A stretch of 55,717 nt of DNA from Thalassolituus sp. UBA674 (GTDB lineage: Bacteria; Pseudomonadota; Gammaproteobacteria; Pseudomonadales; Oceanobacteraceae): the NCBI GenBank assembly GCA_002298335.1, contig DBNK01000012.1:579-56295 (forward strand). The letters are read 5' to 3'. Positions 41,550 to 49,919 of this stretch are shown piece after piece. A program made the translations under genes and the position numbers. How positions within the stretch are numbered: position 1 is the first letter of the stretch; every line of letters starts with the position of its first letter. A model generated the notes under the pieces. That model was not told the DNA's origin. It saw nothing but the letters and a program-made list of their open reading frames with translations, and made no database searches.

Positions 41550-42802
41550 TGGATATTACTCCGCACGCCACTGCCGCCATGAGCAAAGATGACATCCTGA
41601 GGCTGCGCGCGTTGTTTCCGGCGCTCCAGCAGGAAGTCAACGGCAAGCCACTGGTGTATCTGGATAACGGTGCGACCACGCAGAAACCTCAGTGCGTGAT
41701 CGATGCACTCGTCGATTACTACAGCCACGATAACTCCAATGTGCACCGCGGTGCGCATACCCTGAGTGACCGTGCGACCCAGCAATTCGAAGCAGCACGC
41801 GTGATCGTGCAGAAGTTTCTGAATGCCGCCAAACCGGAAGAAATTATCTGGACCCGCGGGACGACAGAGGCGATCAATCTGGTTGCTGCAACCTGGGGCC
41901 GCCAGAATCTGAAAACCGGCGATGAAATCCTCGTTACCGGCATGGAACACCACTCCAACATCGTGCCCTGGCAGATGCTGTGTGAGCAGACCGGTGCCGT
42001 ACTGAAAGTGATTCCGGTGCTGGATAATGGCGAGCTGGATACTGCACGCCTGCCGGAGCTGATCACCGACAAGGTGAAGTTCGTCTCCGTGGTTCACGTT
42101 TCCAACGCGCTGGGCACCATTAACCCGGTCGCCACCATCATCCGCATGGCTCATGAAGTCGGTGCCAAAGTACTGGTCGATGGTGCGCAGGCGGTGTCGC
42201 ACTGGAACGTCGATGTACAGAGCCTGAATGCTGACTTCTACGCTTTCTCCGGGCATAAACTGTTTGGCCCGACCGGTATCGGCGTGCTCTACGGCAAAGA
42301 AGCCCTGCTTAACACCATGCCGCCGTATCAGGGCGGTGGTGAGATGATCGAACACGTATCGTTTGAAAAAACCACCTACAACGCCCTGCCGTATAAATAC
42401 GAAGCCGGCACTCCGAACATCGCCGGAGCCATTGGTCTGGCAACCGCGATCGAGTTCCTCAACGGTCTCGACCGCCATGCCATTCTCGCTCACGAACATG
42501 CCCTGATGGCGCGTTGTGCCGAGCTGGCAGACAAGATCGGCGGTCTGCGCATCATCGGCAACTCACCAGAGAAAGCCAGCGTGTTCAGCTTCCTGCTGGA
42601 TGGCGCGCATCCAGCGGATGTCGGCACCCTGCTCGACCAGCAGGGTATCGCTGTTCGTACCGGTCATCACTGCGCTATGCCAGTGATGGATCAGTTCGGT
42701 ATTCCCGGTACTGTGCGGGCATCGTTCAGCCTGTACAACACACTGGACGACGTAGATGCCCTCTTCGCCGGTCTGGAAAAGGCTAAAATGTTCCTGCTGT
42801 AA
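41549..42802 (+). CDS. sufS: Cysteine desulfurase SufS
   Basis: SufS takes sulfur from cysteine for Fe-S synthesis. The 417-aa PLP enzyme has the lysine site in YAFSGHKLFGPTGIGVLYG, the catalytic cysteine in RTGHHCAMPVMDQFG, and the substrate region ASFSLYNTLDDVDALFAG. The N-terminus includes VYLDNGATTQKPQCVIDAL. SufE or SufU, the usual partner that accepts the persulfide, is not adjacent or anywhere in this window. It may be encoded elsewhere, or another acceptor may be used. Confidence 0.96.
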   Translation: MDITPHATAAMSKDDILRLRALFPALQQEVNGKPLVYLDNGATTQKPQCVIDALVDYYSHDNSNVHRGAHTLSDRATQQFEAARVIVQKFLNAAKPEEIIWTRGTTEAINLVAATWGRQNLKTGDEILVTGMEHHSNIVPWQMLCEQTGAVLKVIPVLDNGELDTARLPELITDKVKFVSVVHVSNALGTINPVATIIRMAHEVGAKVLVDGAQAVSHWNVDVQSLNADFYAFSGHKLFGPTGIGVLYGKEALLNTMPPYQGGGEMIEHVSFEKTTYNALPYKYEAGTPNIAGAIGLATAIEFLNGLDRHAILAHEHALMARCAELADKIGGLRIIGNSPEKASVFSFLLDGAHPADVGTLLDQQGIAVRTGHHCAMPVMDQFGIPGTVRASFSLYNTLDDVDALFAGLEKAKMFLL

Positions 42803-42855
42803 CAGGAACTCACTCAGTGGATACCACTCTGAAGCGGCATCCGTGGAGGCTAAGA

Positions 42856-43230
42856 ATGACTATTGAAACGTATGAACCTCAGACCTACGACCCGAGTGCC
42901 GCCGCCGACGTCAGCATGACCGAGGCCGCGATCAAGCACGTGCGTAAACAGCTGGAGAAAAACCCACAGATGGCAGGCGTACGCCTGGCTGTGAAGAAAA
43001 GCGGCTGCTCCGGCTTTAAGTACGATGTGGAATTCGTTGAAAGCGCTGACGAAGGCGATGAAGTGATTCAGGTCGCCGACGACGTCACCCTGTTTGTCGC
43101 CGCCGATGCCCGAGCGTATGTGCGCGGGACAGAGATTGATTACACTCGGGAGGGGTTGAACAGCATCATCAAATTCAACAACCCGAATGCCAAAGACTTA
43201 TGCGGCTGCGGAGAAAGCTTCTCGGTATGA
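42856..43230 (+). CDS. sufA: A-type Fe-S carrier SufA
   Basis: SufA carries clusters to target enzymes. The 124-aa protein has the three A-type cysteines: one in VKKSGCSGFKYDVEFVE and two in DLCGCGESF near the C-terminus. An upstream in-frame ATG at 42817 was rejected in favour of ATG 42856, which has GGAGG upstream and gives a normal start. A 53-base gap from sufS suggests the same transcript. A repeat like that after sufB follows its stop. Confidence 0.92.
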   Translation: MTIETYEPQTYDPSAAADVSMTEAAIKHVRKQLEKNPQMAGVRLAVKKSGCSGFKYDVEFVESADEGDEVIQVADDVTLFVAADARAYVRGTEIDYTREGLNSIIKFNNPNAKDLCGCGESFSV

Positions 43231-43455
43231 AGCTATCTGCGTTGTGATTGCGGTGTTGGGCTTCACCGGCCAATGCTCACGTACTCTGTGTACGCTCCGC
43301 TTGTCCACTCAAGCCCGCCTTGCACTCACTGCCTCGATAACGCTTCACGACATTACTGATTATTCTGAGGCTGTGTTGCAGAACATCTCAGAATGCTCAC
43401 GCCCCCTGTACGCTCCGTTTCTTCGATAACCTGCACCTACCCCTGACTGCCTCAC
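43231..43455 (+). repeat. Dispersed repeats after sufA (copies B and C)
   Basis: Copy B (43231 to about 43350) aligns with copy A at 39199 through TTGCGGTGTT and the AATGCTCAC motif, then CTCCGCTT. A shorter copy C (about 43381-43455) has CAGAATGCTCACGCCCCCTG and CGCTCCGTTTCTTCG. No gene is seen in 43231-43542 beyond these, and the following gene lies on the other strand. Confidence 0.6.
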
Positions 43456-43542
43456 CTGAGCTTCTTGCTGTTTTCTTACTCCCTGCGAACAATCCTCTCT
43501 TCCGAGAAAACACTTAAACTAATCACTCACAAGCAGTTTTCA

Positions 43543-44472
43543 TTATGCAGCTGTGTGCTTAACTGCTCCATCACTCATATATGAATCATATATATCCAGA
43601 AGAGTAGAGGACGATTCAATTTCGCTCATGTTAATCAAAGTGAAATTTTCTGTAACACAATCCCTAATAGCCGACTCAATTTCAGTCAAATCACCCAGAT
43701 CATAGATATCATCATCAATCTGCATAAAAGAATATTCTTGAAACTCCCCAAATACAAAGAAAGTATGTTGAGCATTCTGGGCCATCTCGAACATTCTCAG
43801 AATACGCTTATTCAGCATTTCTGTTGCAAGTTTCAGGTTCACTGCCGGGTCTGAAATTCCCTTGGACTTTTCCGGACTGGCGAGTTTATGCCAATTAAAA
43901 TGAGCCAACACATATTTCTTATCAACATCAAGAGTATAATATCCGAATGTTCCATCCAAATACCTCCTCATCGATTTCATATCAGCAGTAGAGATGGAAC
44001 TTTCAATGTCATCGTAGGAAGACGACTCGAATCGTATACCACGGCCAAATTCCGGACTTTCATAACGTTCTGTTTTCACACAAACATTGTGAGTTGTTCC
44101 TTTGTCATCATATTCCAGATTCACTTTACCTGAACGGATAACCTTTGCCACAGAAGAGGGTGGGAAAAAACCACTATCGAAGGGAAAAGACTGCTGTTTG
44201 ATTCCTGTTTTTTTAATAAAATTCATTTTCGTATGACATCGAAACCCTACAGGGATAATCGCAATCTCTCTCTGATCTAACAGGTTCTGTAATCGCTCCC
44301 TGTTTTTTTCATTTTCCTCGACTATTGCCTTATAACTCTTCAATTTTTTATTGATGACCACACCGCTTTTATATTGACGGACAATACTCATCAGTTCATA
44401 TGCAACCTGAATATCTTTCTCTTCAAATGAAATTGCTAGTTCTTTTAAAGCTTCAATAGTATCCTTTCTCAT
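43543..44472 (-). CDS. AT-rich DUF1796-like putative cysteine peptidase
   Basis: The 309-aa protein has a helical/coiled N-terminal part (residues 1-70, KSYKAIVEENEKNRERLQN). From residue 72 it matches the pattern of DUF1796 putative papain-like peptidases: IIPVGFRCHTKMNFIKKTG with Cys79 as possible nucleophile, QQSFPFDSGFFPP, and a possible histidine pair in LAHFNWHKL (His191, His195). The catalytic assignment is inference. Its codon use and base composition are much more AT-rich than the neighbours, suggesting horizontal gain. It stands alone between repeats and a gene-free gap; no mobility gene is seen. Confidence 0.6.
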   Translation of the reverse strand: MRKDTIEALKELAISFEEKDIQVAYELMSIVRQYKSGVVINKKLKSYKAIVEENEKNRERLQNLLDQREIAIIPVGFRCHTKMNFIKKTGIKQQSFPFDSGFFPPSSVAKVIRSGKVNLEYDDKGTTHNVCVKTERYESPEFGRGIRFESSSYDDIESSISTADMKSMRRYLDGTFGYYTLDVDKKYVLAHFNWHKLASPEKSKGISDPAVNLKLATEMLNKRILRMFEMAQNAQHTFFVFGEFQEYSFMQIDDDIYDLGDLTEIESAIRDCVTENFTLINMSEIESSSTLLDIYDSYMSDGAVKHTAA

Positions 44473-44921
44473 AGTCCCTTATATCCCAAAATGCAGACGT
44501 CAATATTCCATTAAAAAACGACCCCAGAATGACTTAATAAAAAATCACCTGTTGGAATTTACATTCCCGGCCCACTGCTGATATCCAGATGCGACACCAC
44601 ACAGCACCAGAATTAGACTTATAGAGACAACCTTCAGTCTCTATAATCTCACTTCATCATTGCGGACCCAATCGGACTGATTATCCCAGAAAACTACTGT
44701 TTTACGACTGCACCTGGTAGTTTCAGGATCCGTTCTGCTGGACAATCCAGCCAGTTTTTGGAATTTTGATAGTCCCTTTACACTTCAATTAAGACTTCTG
44801 ATCAAAGGGAGACAGATGCGTCACCTGCAAAACCAGAGGAGTTTCCCTGATGTCTTCACCGACTGCAGAAGAACCAAAACATGCACAATGGATCCCGGTT
44901 ATTAGAAGATACATGTTGGTT
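44473..44921. other. Gene-free 449-base stretch with an inverted repeat
   Basis: TTATAGAGAC and GTCTCTATAA (44619-44646) are perfect 10-bp arms around AACCTTCA. No T-run follows. A weak AGGAG (44838-44842) precedes ATG 44850-44852, opening about 43 codons starting MSSPTAEEPKHAQWIPVIRR that run into the SMR gene on the other strand; I do not consider it a gene. Confidence 0.4.
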
Positions 44922-45251
44922 TCAATGAATCACGACCGACGATTTCATGGTAATCAGCACAACACCGACTCCAATCAGTAAAATACCGGCAACCCCGTAT
45001 ATGTCGTAGCTCTGCTTCCAGATAATGGCAGACGCGATGCTGATCAGGGCGATGCCGGCACCCGCCCAGATGGCGTAAGCCATACCGACGTTCATTTTGG
45101 TGAGCACAACAGCCAGCAACATGCCTGCGATGCCATAAAAGAAGACGGCTCCCATGCCGAACAGGGGCTTGGTGAATCCGACCGAGGCTTTCAGCATTAG
45201 GGTGGCGATCACTTCAACCACAATAGCGATTGCAAGGTAGAGATAGACCAT
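44922..45251 (-). CDS. Small multidrug resistance (SMR/EmrE-type) efflux protein
   Basis: The 109-aa protein has four membrane helices. The essential glutamate is Glu13 in YLYLAIAIVVEVIATLMLKA. AYAIWAGAGIALISIASAII shows the Gly-rich dimer helix, and the last helix is GVAGILLIGVGVVLI. This fits the quaternary-ammonium/drug exporter branch, although guanidinium exporters look similar. I used ATG 45251; a longer frame begins at 45278. It lies between the gene-free gap and the acs terminator. Confidence 0.85.
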   Translation of the reverse strand: MVYLYLAIAIVVEVIATLMLKASVGFTKPLFGMGAVFFYGIAGMLLAVVLTKMNVGMAYAIWAGAGIALISIASAIIWKQSYDIYGVAGILLIGVGVVLITMKSSVVIH

Positions 45252-45393
45252 GAGGGTTCCGGGGTAATGTACTCCCATAAATCTTAATGGTAAGGATGAT
45301 CTTTTTACAGTTGTTAACCTGGTTTGAGCAGAATGGCTGACCTGTCTCTGAGATCAGGTCATGTCACTGGGATTTGCCCATTAATCTGCCCAC

Positions 45394-45429
45394 AAAAAAG
45401 CCCCGGCTGCTTCCACAACCGGGGCTTTT
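45394..45429 (-). terminator. Intrinsic terminator after acs
   Basis: On the minus strand AAAAGCCCCGG, an internal loop, and CCGGGGC followed by TTTTTTG. It lies 16 bases past the acs stop. Confidence 0.85.
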
Positions 45430-45444
45430 CTGAGCATGCTCAGT

Positions 45445-47382
45445 TTACTGATGCGCGCTGTTTTTAATCAGTTCCTGAACTACGGACGGATCAGCCAGTG
45501 TCGAGGTATCACCCAGCGTGTCGATCTCGTTAGCAGCGATCTTGCGCAGAATACGGCGCATAATCTTGCCGGAGCGGGTCTTCGGCAGACCCGGTGCCCA
45601 CTGGATCACATCCGGACGGGCAATGGCACCGATCTCCCCGGCGACAAAGCCGAGCAATTCTTTGCGCAGTTCTTCGCTGGGGGTAACGCCTGTCATCAGG
45701 GTGACATAGGCGTAGATGCCCTGTCCTTTGATATCGTGCGGGAAGCCCACCACAGCGGCTTCGGCGACGGCGTCATGCAGTACCAGTGCGCTTTCGATTT
45801 CGGCGGTGCCCATACGGTGACCAGAGACGTTCAGTACGTCATCCACACGACCAGTGATCCAGTAGTAGCCATCTTCATCACGGCGGGCTCCGTCACCGGT
45901 AAAGTAAGTGCCCGGGTAGGTCGAGAAGTAGGTATCAATCATACGCTGATGATCGCCATAAACAGTACGGATCTGGCTCGGCCAACTGCGTTTGATGATG
46001 AGGTTACCTTCGGTGGCACCGTCCAGCTCAACACCTTCGTTGTCGACCAGAGCCGGTTCAACGCCAAAGAACGGCAGGGTCGCAGAGCCCGGCTTCAAAG
46101 AGAAAGCTCCCGGCAGCGGCGCGATCATCACCGCACCGGTTTCCGTCTGCCACCAGGTGTCGACGATCGGGCAGCGGGAGTCACCCACGACGTGGAAGTA
46201 CCACTCCCAGGCTTCCGGATTGATGGGTTCACCCACGGTGCCGAGCAGGCGGAGGGATTCGCGGCTGTACTTGCGCACATAGTCCTCACCCTTACTCATC
46301 AGAGCGCGGATCGCGGTCGGTGCGGTGTAGAAGATATTCACTTTGTGCTTGTCGACCACGTCCCAGCAGCGTCCGGCATCCGGATACGTCGGCACACCTT
46401 CAAACAGCAATGTGGTGCCACCGTTGGCCAGCGGGCCATAAACGATATAGGAGTGGCCGGTAATCCAGCCCACATCAGCGGTACACCAGTAAACGTCGCC
46501 TTCGCGGTAATCCAGCACGTATTTGTGCGTCATTGCGGAGCTGAGCAGGTACCCCGCAGTGGTGTGCAGTACGCCTTTTGGCTTACCGGTGGAGCCTGAG
46601 GTGTAAAGGATGAACAGTGGATCTTCGGAATCCATGGCTTCCGGCGGACAGTCGGCACTGACGCTGGCCATCTGATCGTGATACCAGACATCACGGCCTT
46701 CTTTCCACTCAACCTCTTTACCGGTACGTTTCACCACCAGACAGGTATGCACATCCGGGCACTGCTTCAGGGCACTGTCGACGTTGGCTTTCAGTGGGAC
46801 TTTCTTGCCGCCGCGCAGGCCTTCATCAGCGGTAATAATTACCTGACAATCGGAGTCCAGAATACGGTCTTTCACGGACTCCGGCGAAAAGCCCCCGAAG
46901 ACAATCGAATGCACCGCACCGACGCGGGCACAGGCCAGCATGGCGTACGCGGCTTCCGGAATCATCGGCATGTACAGACACACCCGATCGCCTTTCTTCA
47001 CGCCACGGGCTTTCAGCACATTGGCCAGCTTACTGACCTTCTCGTGCAGTTCTTTGTAGGTAATACGGGCATCTTCTGACGGGTCATCGCCTTCCCAGAT
47101 GATGGCGACCTGATCACCGCGCGTTTCCAGATGACGGTCAATACAGTTATAGGAGGCATTCAGTTTGCCATCGCGGAACCACACAGCTTCGCCTTTGCTG
47201 AAATCTTCGTGACAGACCTCAGTCCAGGGGGCAGACCAGTCAAGGAATTCGTTAGCGCGGGCAGCCCAGAACGCATCCGGCTGCTCCAGTGATTCCCGGT
47301 ACCAGGCCTGGTACTGCTCAAGGGTGATGTTGGCACCTTTCGCATACTCCGGATTTACCGGATGGTTTTTGATTGGATACAT
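45445..47382 (-). CDS. acs: Acetyl-CoA synthetase
   Basis: Acs forms acetyl-CoA from acetate, ATP and CoA, by way of acetyl-AMP. The 645-aa protein has the AMP-binding loop LYTSGSTGKPKGVLHTT and the conserved YWCTADVGWITGHSYIVYGP. WWQTETGAVMIAPLPG and the C-terminal PKTRSGKIMRRILRKIA follow; its lysine is the usual acetylation control site. The length and the N-terminus (MYPIKNHPVNPEYAKGANI) are normal. GAGGC precedes the ATG. No pta/ackA or actP is seen nearby. Confidence 0.97.
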   Translation of the reverse strand: MYPIKNHPVNPEYAKGANITLEQYQAWYRESLEQPDAFWAARANEFLDWSAPWTEVCHEDFSKGEAVWFRDGKLNASYNCIDRHLETRGDQVAIIWEGDDPSEDARITYKELHEKVSKLANVLKARGVKKGDRVCLYMPMIPEAAYAMLACARVGAVHSIVFGGFSPESVKDRILDSDCQVIITADEGLRGGKKVPLKANVDSALKQCPDVHTCLVVKRTGKEVEWKEGRDVWYHDQMASVSADCPPEAMDSEDPLFILYTSGSTGKPKGVLHTTAGYLLSSAMTHKYVLDYREGDVYWCTADVGWITGHSYIVYGPLANGGTTLLFEGVPTYPDAGRCWDVVDKHKVNIFYTAPTAIRALMSKGEDYVRKYSRESLRLLGTVGEPINPEAWEWYFHVVGDSRCPIVDTWWQTETGAVMIAPLPGAFSLKPGSATLPFFGVEPALVDNEGVELDGATEGNLIIKRSWPSQIRTVYGDHQRMIDTYFSTYPGTYFTGDGARRDEDGYYWITGRVDDVLNVSGHRMGTAEIESALVLHDAVAEAAVVGFPHDIKGQGIYAYVTLMTGVTPSEELRKELLGFVAGEIGAIARPDVIQWAPGLPKTRSGKIMRRILRKIAANEIDTLGDTSTLADPSVVQELIKNSAHQ

Positions 47383-47739
47383 GAGATAGCCTCGATTTAT
47401 TTTTATTCAGTGTAGGCTCGGGCACTCTGTGATGCCCGGCTAAAACAGACTTTCTGTCAGTTTACGGAAGGGATGCTGAGAAGGCGACCACTCCGGTATT
47501 AGCCATTAGTCTAATATCGCCGCAAAAGGCTCCCGTTAACGGGTTTTTTAACGCGGAAACTGACTGTTGTAATTAACGGTCATAATCTGCGGAAGCGCCC
47601 GGCAGGCCGGGTGTTTCTGGTCTAGCTTTAACACTTCAGGCCAGTTTTTTACAGTGCGTAACAAATTGCTAACCATCACATACTGTTTTAAGAAACGGCT
47701 GTGAGAAGATGCCGGAATAATAAGAATCGGAGTCCCACC
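47383..47739. other. Divergent control region between acs and the fructosamine kinase gene
   Basis: A 357-base gap. It holds a small hairpin CCCG-TTAA-CGGG with six T residues (47532-47549), read on the plus strand, and a GC hairpin CCCGG-CAGG-CCGGG (47598-47611). Either could be a leader attenuator or a stray terminator. I see no gene or named operator. Confidence 0.5.
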
Positions 47740-48657
47740 ATGACTGCCACTAATCCCGTTACCCGGAATATGCCGGAATATGTGATTTCGCGCATCCTCG
47801 CCGATGGCGTGGACCGCCGTAAGGTCAAAGCGGATGCTGCTTCACTGATCAGTTTCAGCCAGCATCTGGATAACGAGGTTCAGCAGCAGTACAGCGTCAA
47901 AACCCAGGGGGGGGACTTTTTCATCAAACGCTGGCCCTGCAGTGAGCAGGCGCTTGAGCGTGCCAGTGCCGAAACTGAAGGTCTGCTGCGCATACTCACC
48001 ACCAATTCGGTGTCCACTGCCCTGCCCCTGTATTACGGCGATGATGGCGAATCCATCTATTTGGTGCTCAAGCATCTGCCGCTGGCGGTGCATGGCGACT
48101 GGAAACTGGCGGGCCGCCAGATTGCCGAGATGCATTCCAGCACAACCAGTAAAGGCTATGGCTATGATTCGGTCACCTTTTGCGGTGACACCCGGCTGGA
48201 TAACAGCTGGAATGCCAGCTGGACCGACTTTTACCTCACTCAGCGTCTGCAGCCTCTGCTGCGGATGCTGAACGAGCGTGGTGATCTGATCGGATATGAA
48301 GACAAGGTACTGTCAGCCGCAGAACGGCGACTGAATGGCCATCAACCAGCGGCATCCCTGCTGCACGGTGATCTTTGGTCCGGCAATATCGGCTTTATTC
48401 CGGATACGGTATCCAGCCGTCCGGTGATTTTTGATCCAGGCTGTTTCTACGGTGACGCAGAAACCGATCTGGCCATGACCGAACTTTTCGGCCGTTTCCC
48501 GCAGGCCTTCTATACCGGTTATCAGGAAGTCCGCGAAGTCGCGGAAGAATATACAGAACGCCGCGCTGTGTATCAGCTGTTCCATCTGCTCAATCACGCC
48601 GTTCTGTTTGGCGGTCACTATCTCATCCAGAGCCGTGACGCCATCGCCCGGATGTAA
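47740..48657 (+). CDS. Fructosamine kinase family protein
   Basis: The kinases phosphorylate sugar-derived adducts (fructosamine or ribulosamine) on proteins or small amines, leading to their removal. The 305-aa protein has the aminoglycoside-kinase-like catalytic motif LLHGDLWSGNIGF and the metal site VIFDPGCFYGDAETDLAMTE. LFGRFPQAFYTGYQEVR is also as in E. coli YniA. GGAG precedes the ATG at 47740, favoured over 47701. It is monocistronic or convergent with pdxH. Confidence 0.9.
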   Translation: MTATNPVTRNMPEYVISRILADGVDRRKVKADAASLISFSQHLDNEVQQQYSVKTQGGDFFIKRWPCSEQALERASAETEGLLRILTTNSVSTALPLYYGDDGESIYLVLKHLPLAVHGDWKLAGRQIAEMHSSTTSKGYGYDSVTFCGDTRLDNSWNASWTDFYLTQRLQPLLRMLNERGDLIGYEDKVLSAAERRLNGHQPAASLLHGDLWSGNIGFIPDTVSSRPVIFDPGCFYGDAETDLAMTELFGRFPQAFYTGYQEVREVAEEYTERRAVYQLFHLLNHAVLFGGHYLIQSRDAIARM

Positions 48658-48677
48658 TAACCCCAGCTGAACCCACC

Positions 48678-49316
48678 TCAGGGATTCAGACGCTGCTTCT
48701 GCCAGCTGTGGCCGGTGAGTGAGTACTCCACCCGGTCGTGCAGACGCGCAGCACCCCCCTGCCAGAACTCCACTCTTGCCGGAGTCAGCCGGTAACCTCC
48801 CCAGTAATCCGGTAACGGAATTTCACCATCACCATACTCAGCTTTAACCTCTGCGAAACGCGCCTCCAGCGTTGCCCGGTCCGGTAGCGGACGGCTCTGT
48901 CGGGAAGCCCATGCACCCAGCTGACTTTCCAGTGGCCGTGAGTGGAAATACTCCGCGGACTCCTCACGGCTGATTCTGCTCACCGTACCCTGCACCTGCA
49001 CCTGACGCTCAAGCCCCAGCCAGCTGAACAACAATGAAGCCTTCGGGTTGGCCGCAAACTGCTGGCCTTTATGACTTTCGTAGTTGGTAAAAAAGACAAA
49101 ACCCTGCTCATCATACGACTTCAGCAACACAATGCGCTGCCAGGGCTGACCGGAGGCATCCACGGAGCCCAGTACCATGACCGTCGGCTCCAACGGTGCA
49201 GTGGCACGGAATTCTTCAAACCAGGCGTGAAACTGGGTTAAGGGGTGGTCAGCGGCTGTCTTCTCATCCAGATGGCCCTGAGTATATTCACGGCGGATAT
49301 CAAACAGATCGGTCAT
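48678..49316 (-). CDS. pdxH: Pyridoxamine 5'-phosphate oxidase
   Basis: PdxH oxidises PNP or PMP to pyridoxal 5'-phosphate with FMN. The ~212-aa protein shows PTVMVLGSVDASGQPWQRIV, the FMN-binding SYDEQGFVFFTNYESHKGQQ, and the C-terminal GGYRLTPARVEFWQGG and RLHDRVEYS. Two nearby ATGs exist (49322 and 49316); AGGAG has a better distance to 49316, which gives MTDLFDIRREY. The much longer frame to 49403 is not conserved. It is divergent from the RDD gene. Confidence 0.94.
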   Translation of the reverse strand: MTDLFDIRREYTQGHLDEKTAADHPLTQFHAWFEEFRATAPLEPTVMVLGSVDASGQPWQRIVLLKSYDEQGFVFFTNYESHKGQQFAANPKASLLFSWLGLERQVQVQGTVSRISREESAEYFHSRPLESQLGAWASRQSRPLPDRATLEARFAEVKAEYGDGEIPLPDYWGGYRLTPARVEFWQGGAARLHDRVEYSLTGHSWQKQRLNP

Positions 49317-49419
49317 GGTCATGCTCTCCTGCGTGCGGTGCCGGCTGATTCTGTCTTTATGGTAACATTCGGCCCCGTCAGCGTCTGTCGCATTCACCGT
49401 CACATTCTACGAGGTCTTG

Positions 49420-49869
49420 ATGCAGCTCAAGAATTACCCCACTGCTCCCCTGTCACGCCGCATACTGGCCATGGCCTACGACGGCCTGGTGCTGGTCGCC
49501 ATGTACATCATTTTTGGTGGTTTGCTGGTGACTGCAGTATCGAAAGCAATGGGACTGGAAGAGTTTGTCCGTCTGACTCCGGCACAGGCTGCATCCGTGT
49601 TTTATATCATCAGTTTTCTGTATTACAGCCATTCCTGGCGGCGAGGCGGTCAGACCATAGGTATGAAGGCCTGGCGCATTTATGTGACGACCCTGGATGG
49701 CACTCCCATACGCCTGAGCCATTGCATGCTGCGCAGTGCTACCGGTTTATTCTCACTGGTGATAGTGGGTCTGGGATACTTCTGGATGCTCATTGATAAG
49801 AAGGAACGCACCTGGCACGACATCGCGTCTCTGACCCGCGTGGTTTACCGCCCCAAAGGCGTGGAATAA
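49420..49869 (+). CDS. RDD family membrane protein
   Basis: The 149-aa protein has the Arg-Asp signature spread over its helices: PLSRRILAMAYDGLVLVAMY. GGQTIGMKAWRIYV and LRSATGLFSLVIVGLGYFWM follow. The tail is KERTWHDIASLTRVVY. RDD proteins may act in ion or membrane stress responses; the function is uncertain. The ATG at 49420 has GAGG five bases upstream; the preceding TTG (49417) is weaker. It is convergent to lptG. Confidence 0.88.
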   Translation: MQLKNYPTAPLSRRILAMAYDGLVLVAMYIIFGGLLVTAVSKAMGLEEFVRLTPAQAASVFYIISFLYYSHSWRRGGQTIGMKAWRIYVTTLDGTPIRLSHCMLRSATGLFSLVIVGLGYFWMLIDKKERTWHDIASLTRVVYRPKGVE

Positions 49870-49919
49870 AACGGCCTGCCTGAGCTCTGGAAACAGAAGT
49901 CCTGAAACCAGCCAGTCCG

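Noticed and set aside
41369..42499. A 376-codon open frame opposite sufD/sufS
   Set aside because: Shadow of conserved SUF genes; product shows no family signal.
44850..44978. Possible small gene beginning MSSPTAEEPKHAQ
   Set aside because: About 43 codons, overlapping the SMR gene on the other strand, with no recognised similarity; the ribosome site may be chance.
45436..46599. A 387-codon open frame opposite acs
   Set aside because: Antisense of a highly conserved enzyme with no domain pattern or ribosome site.
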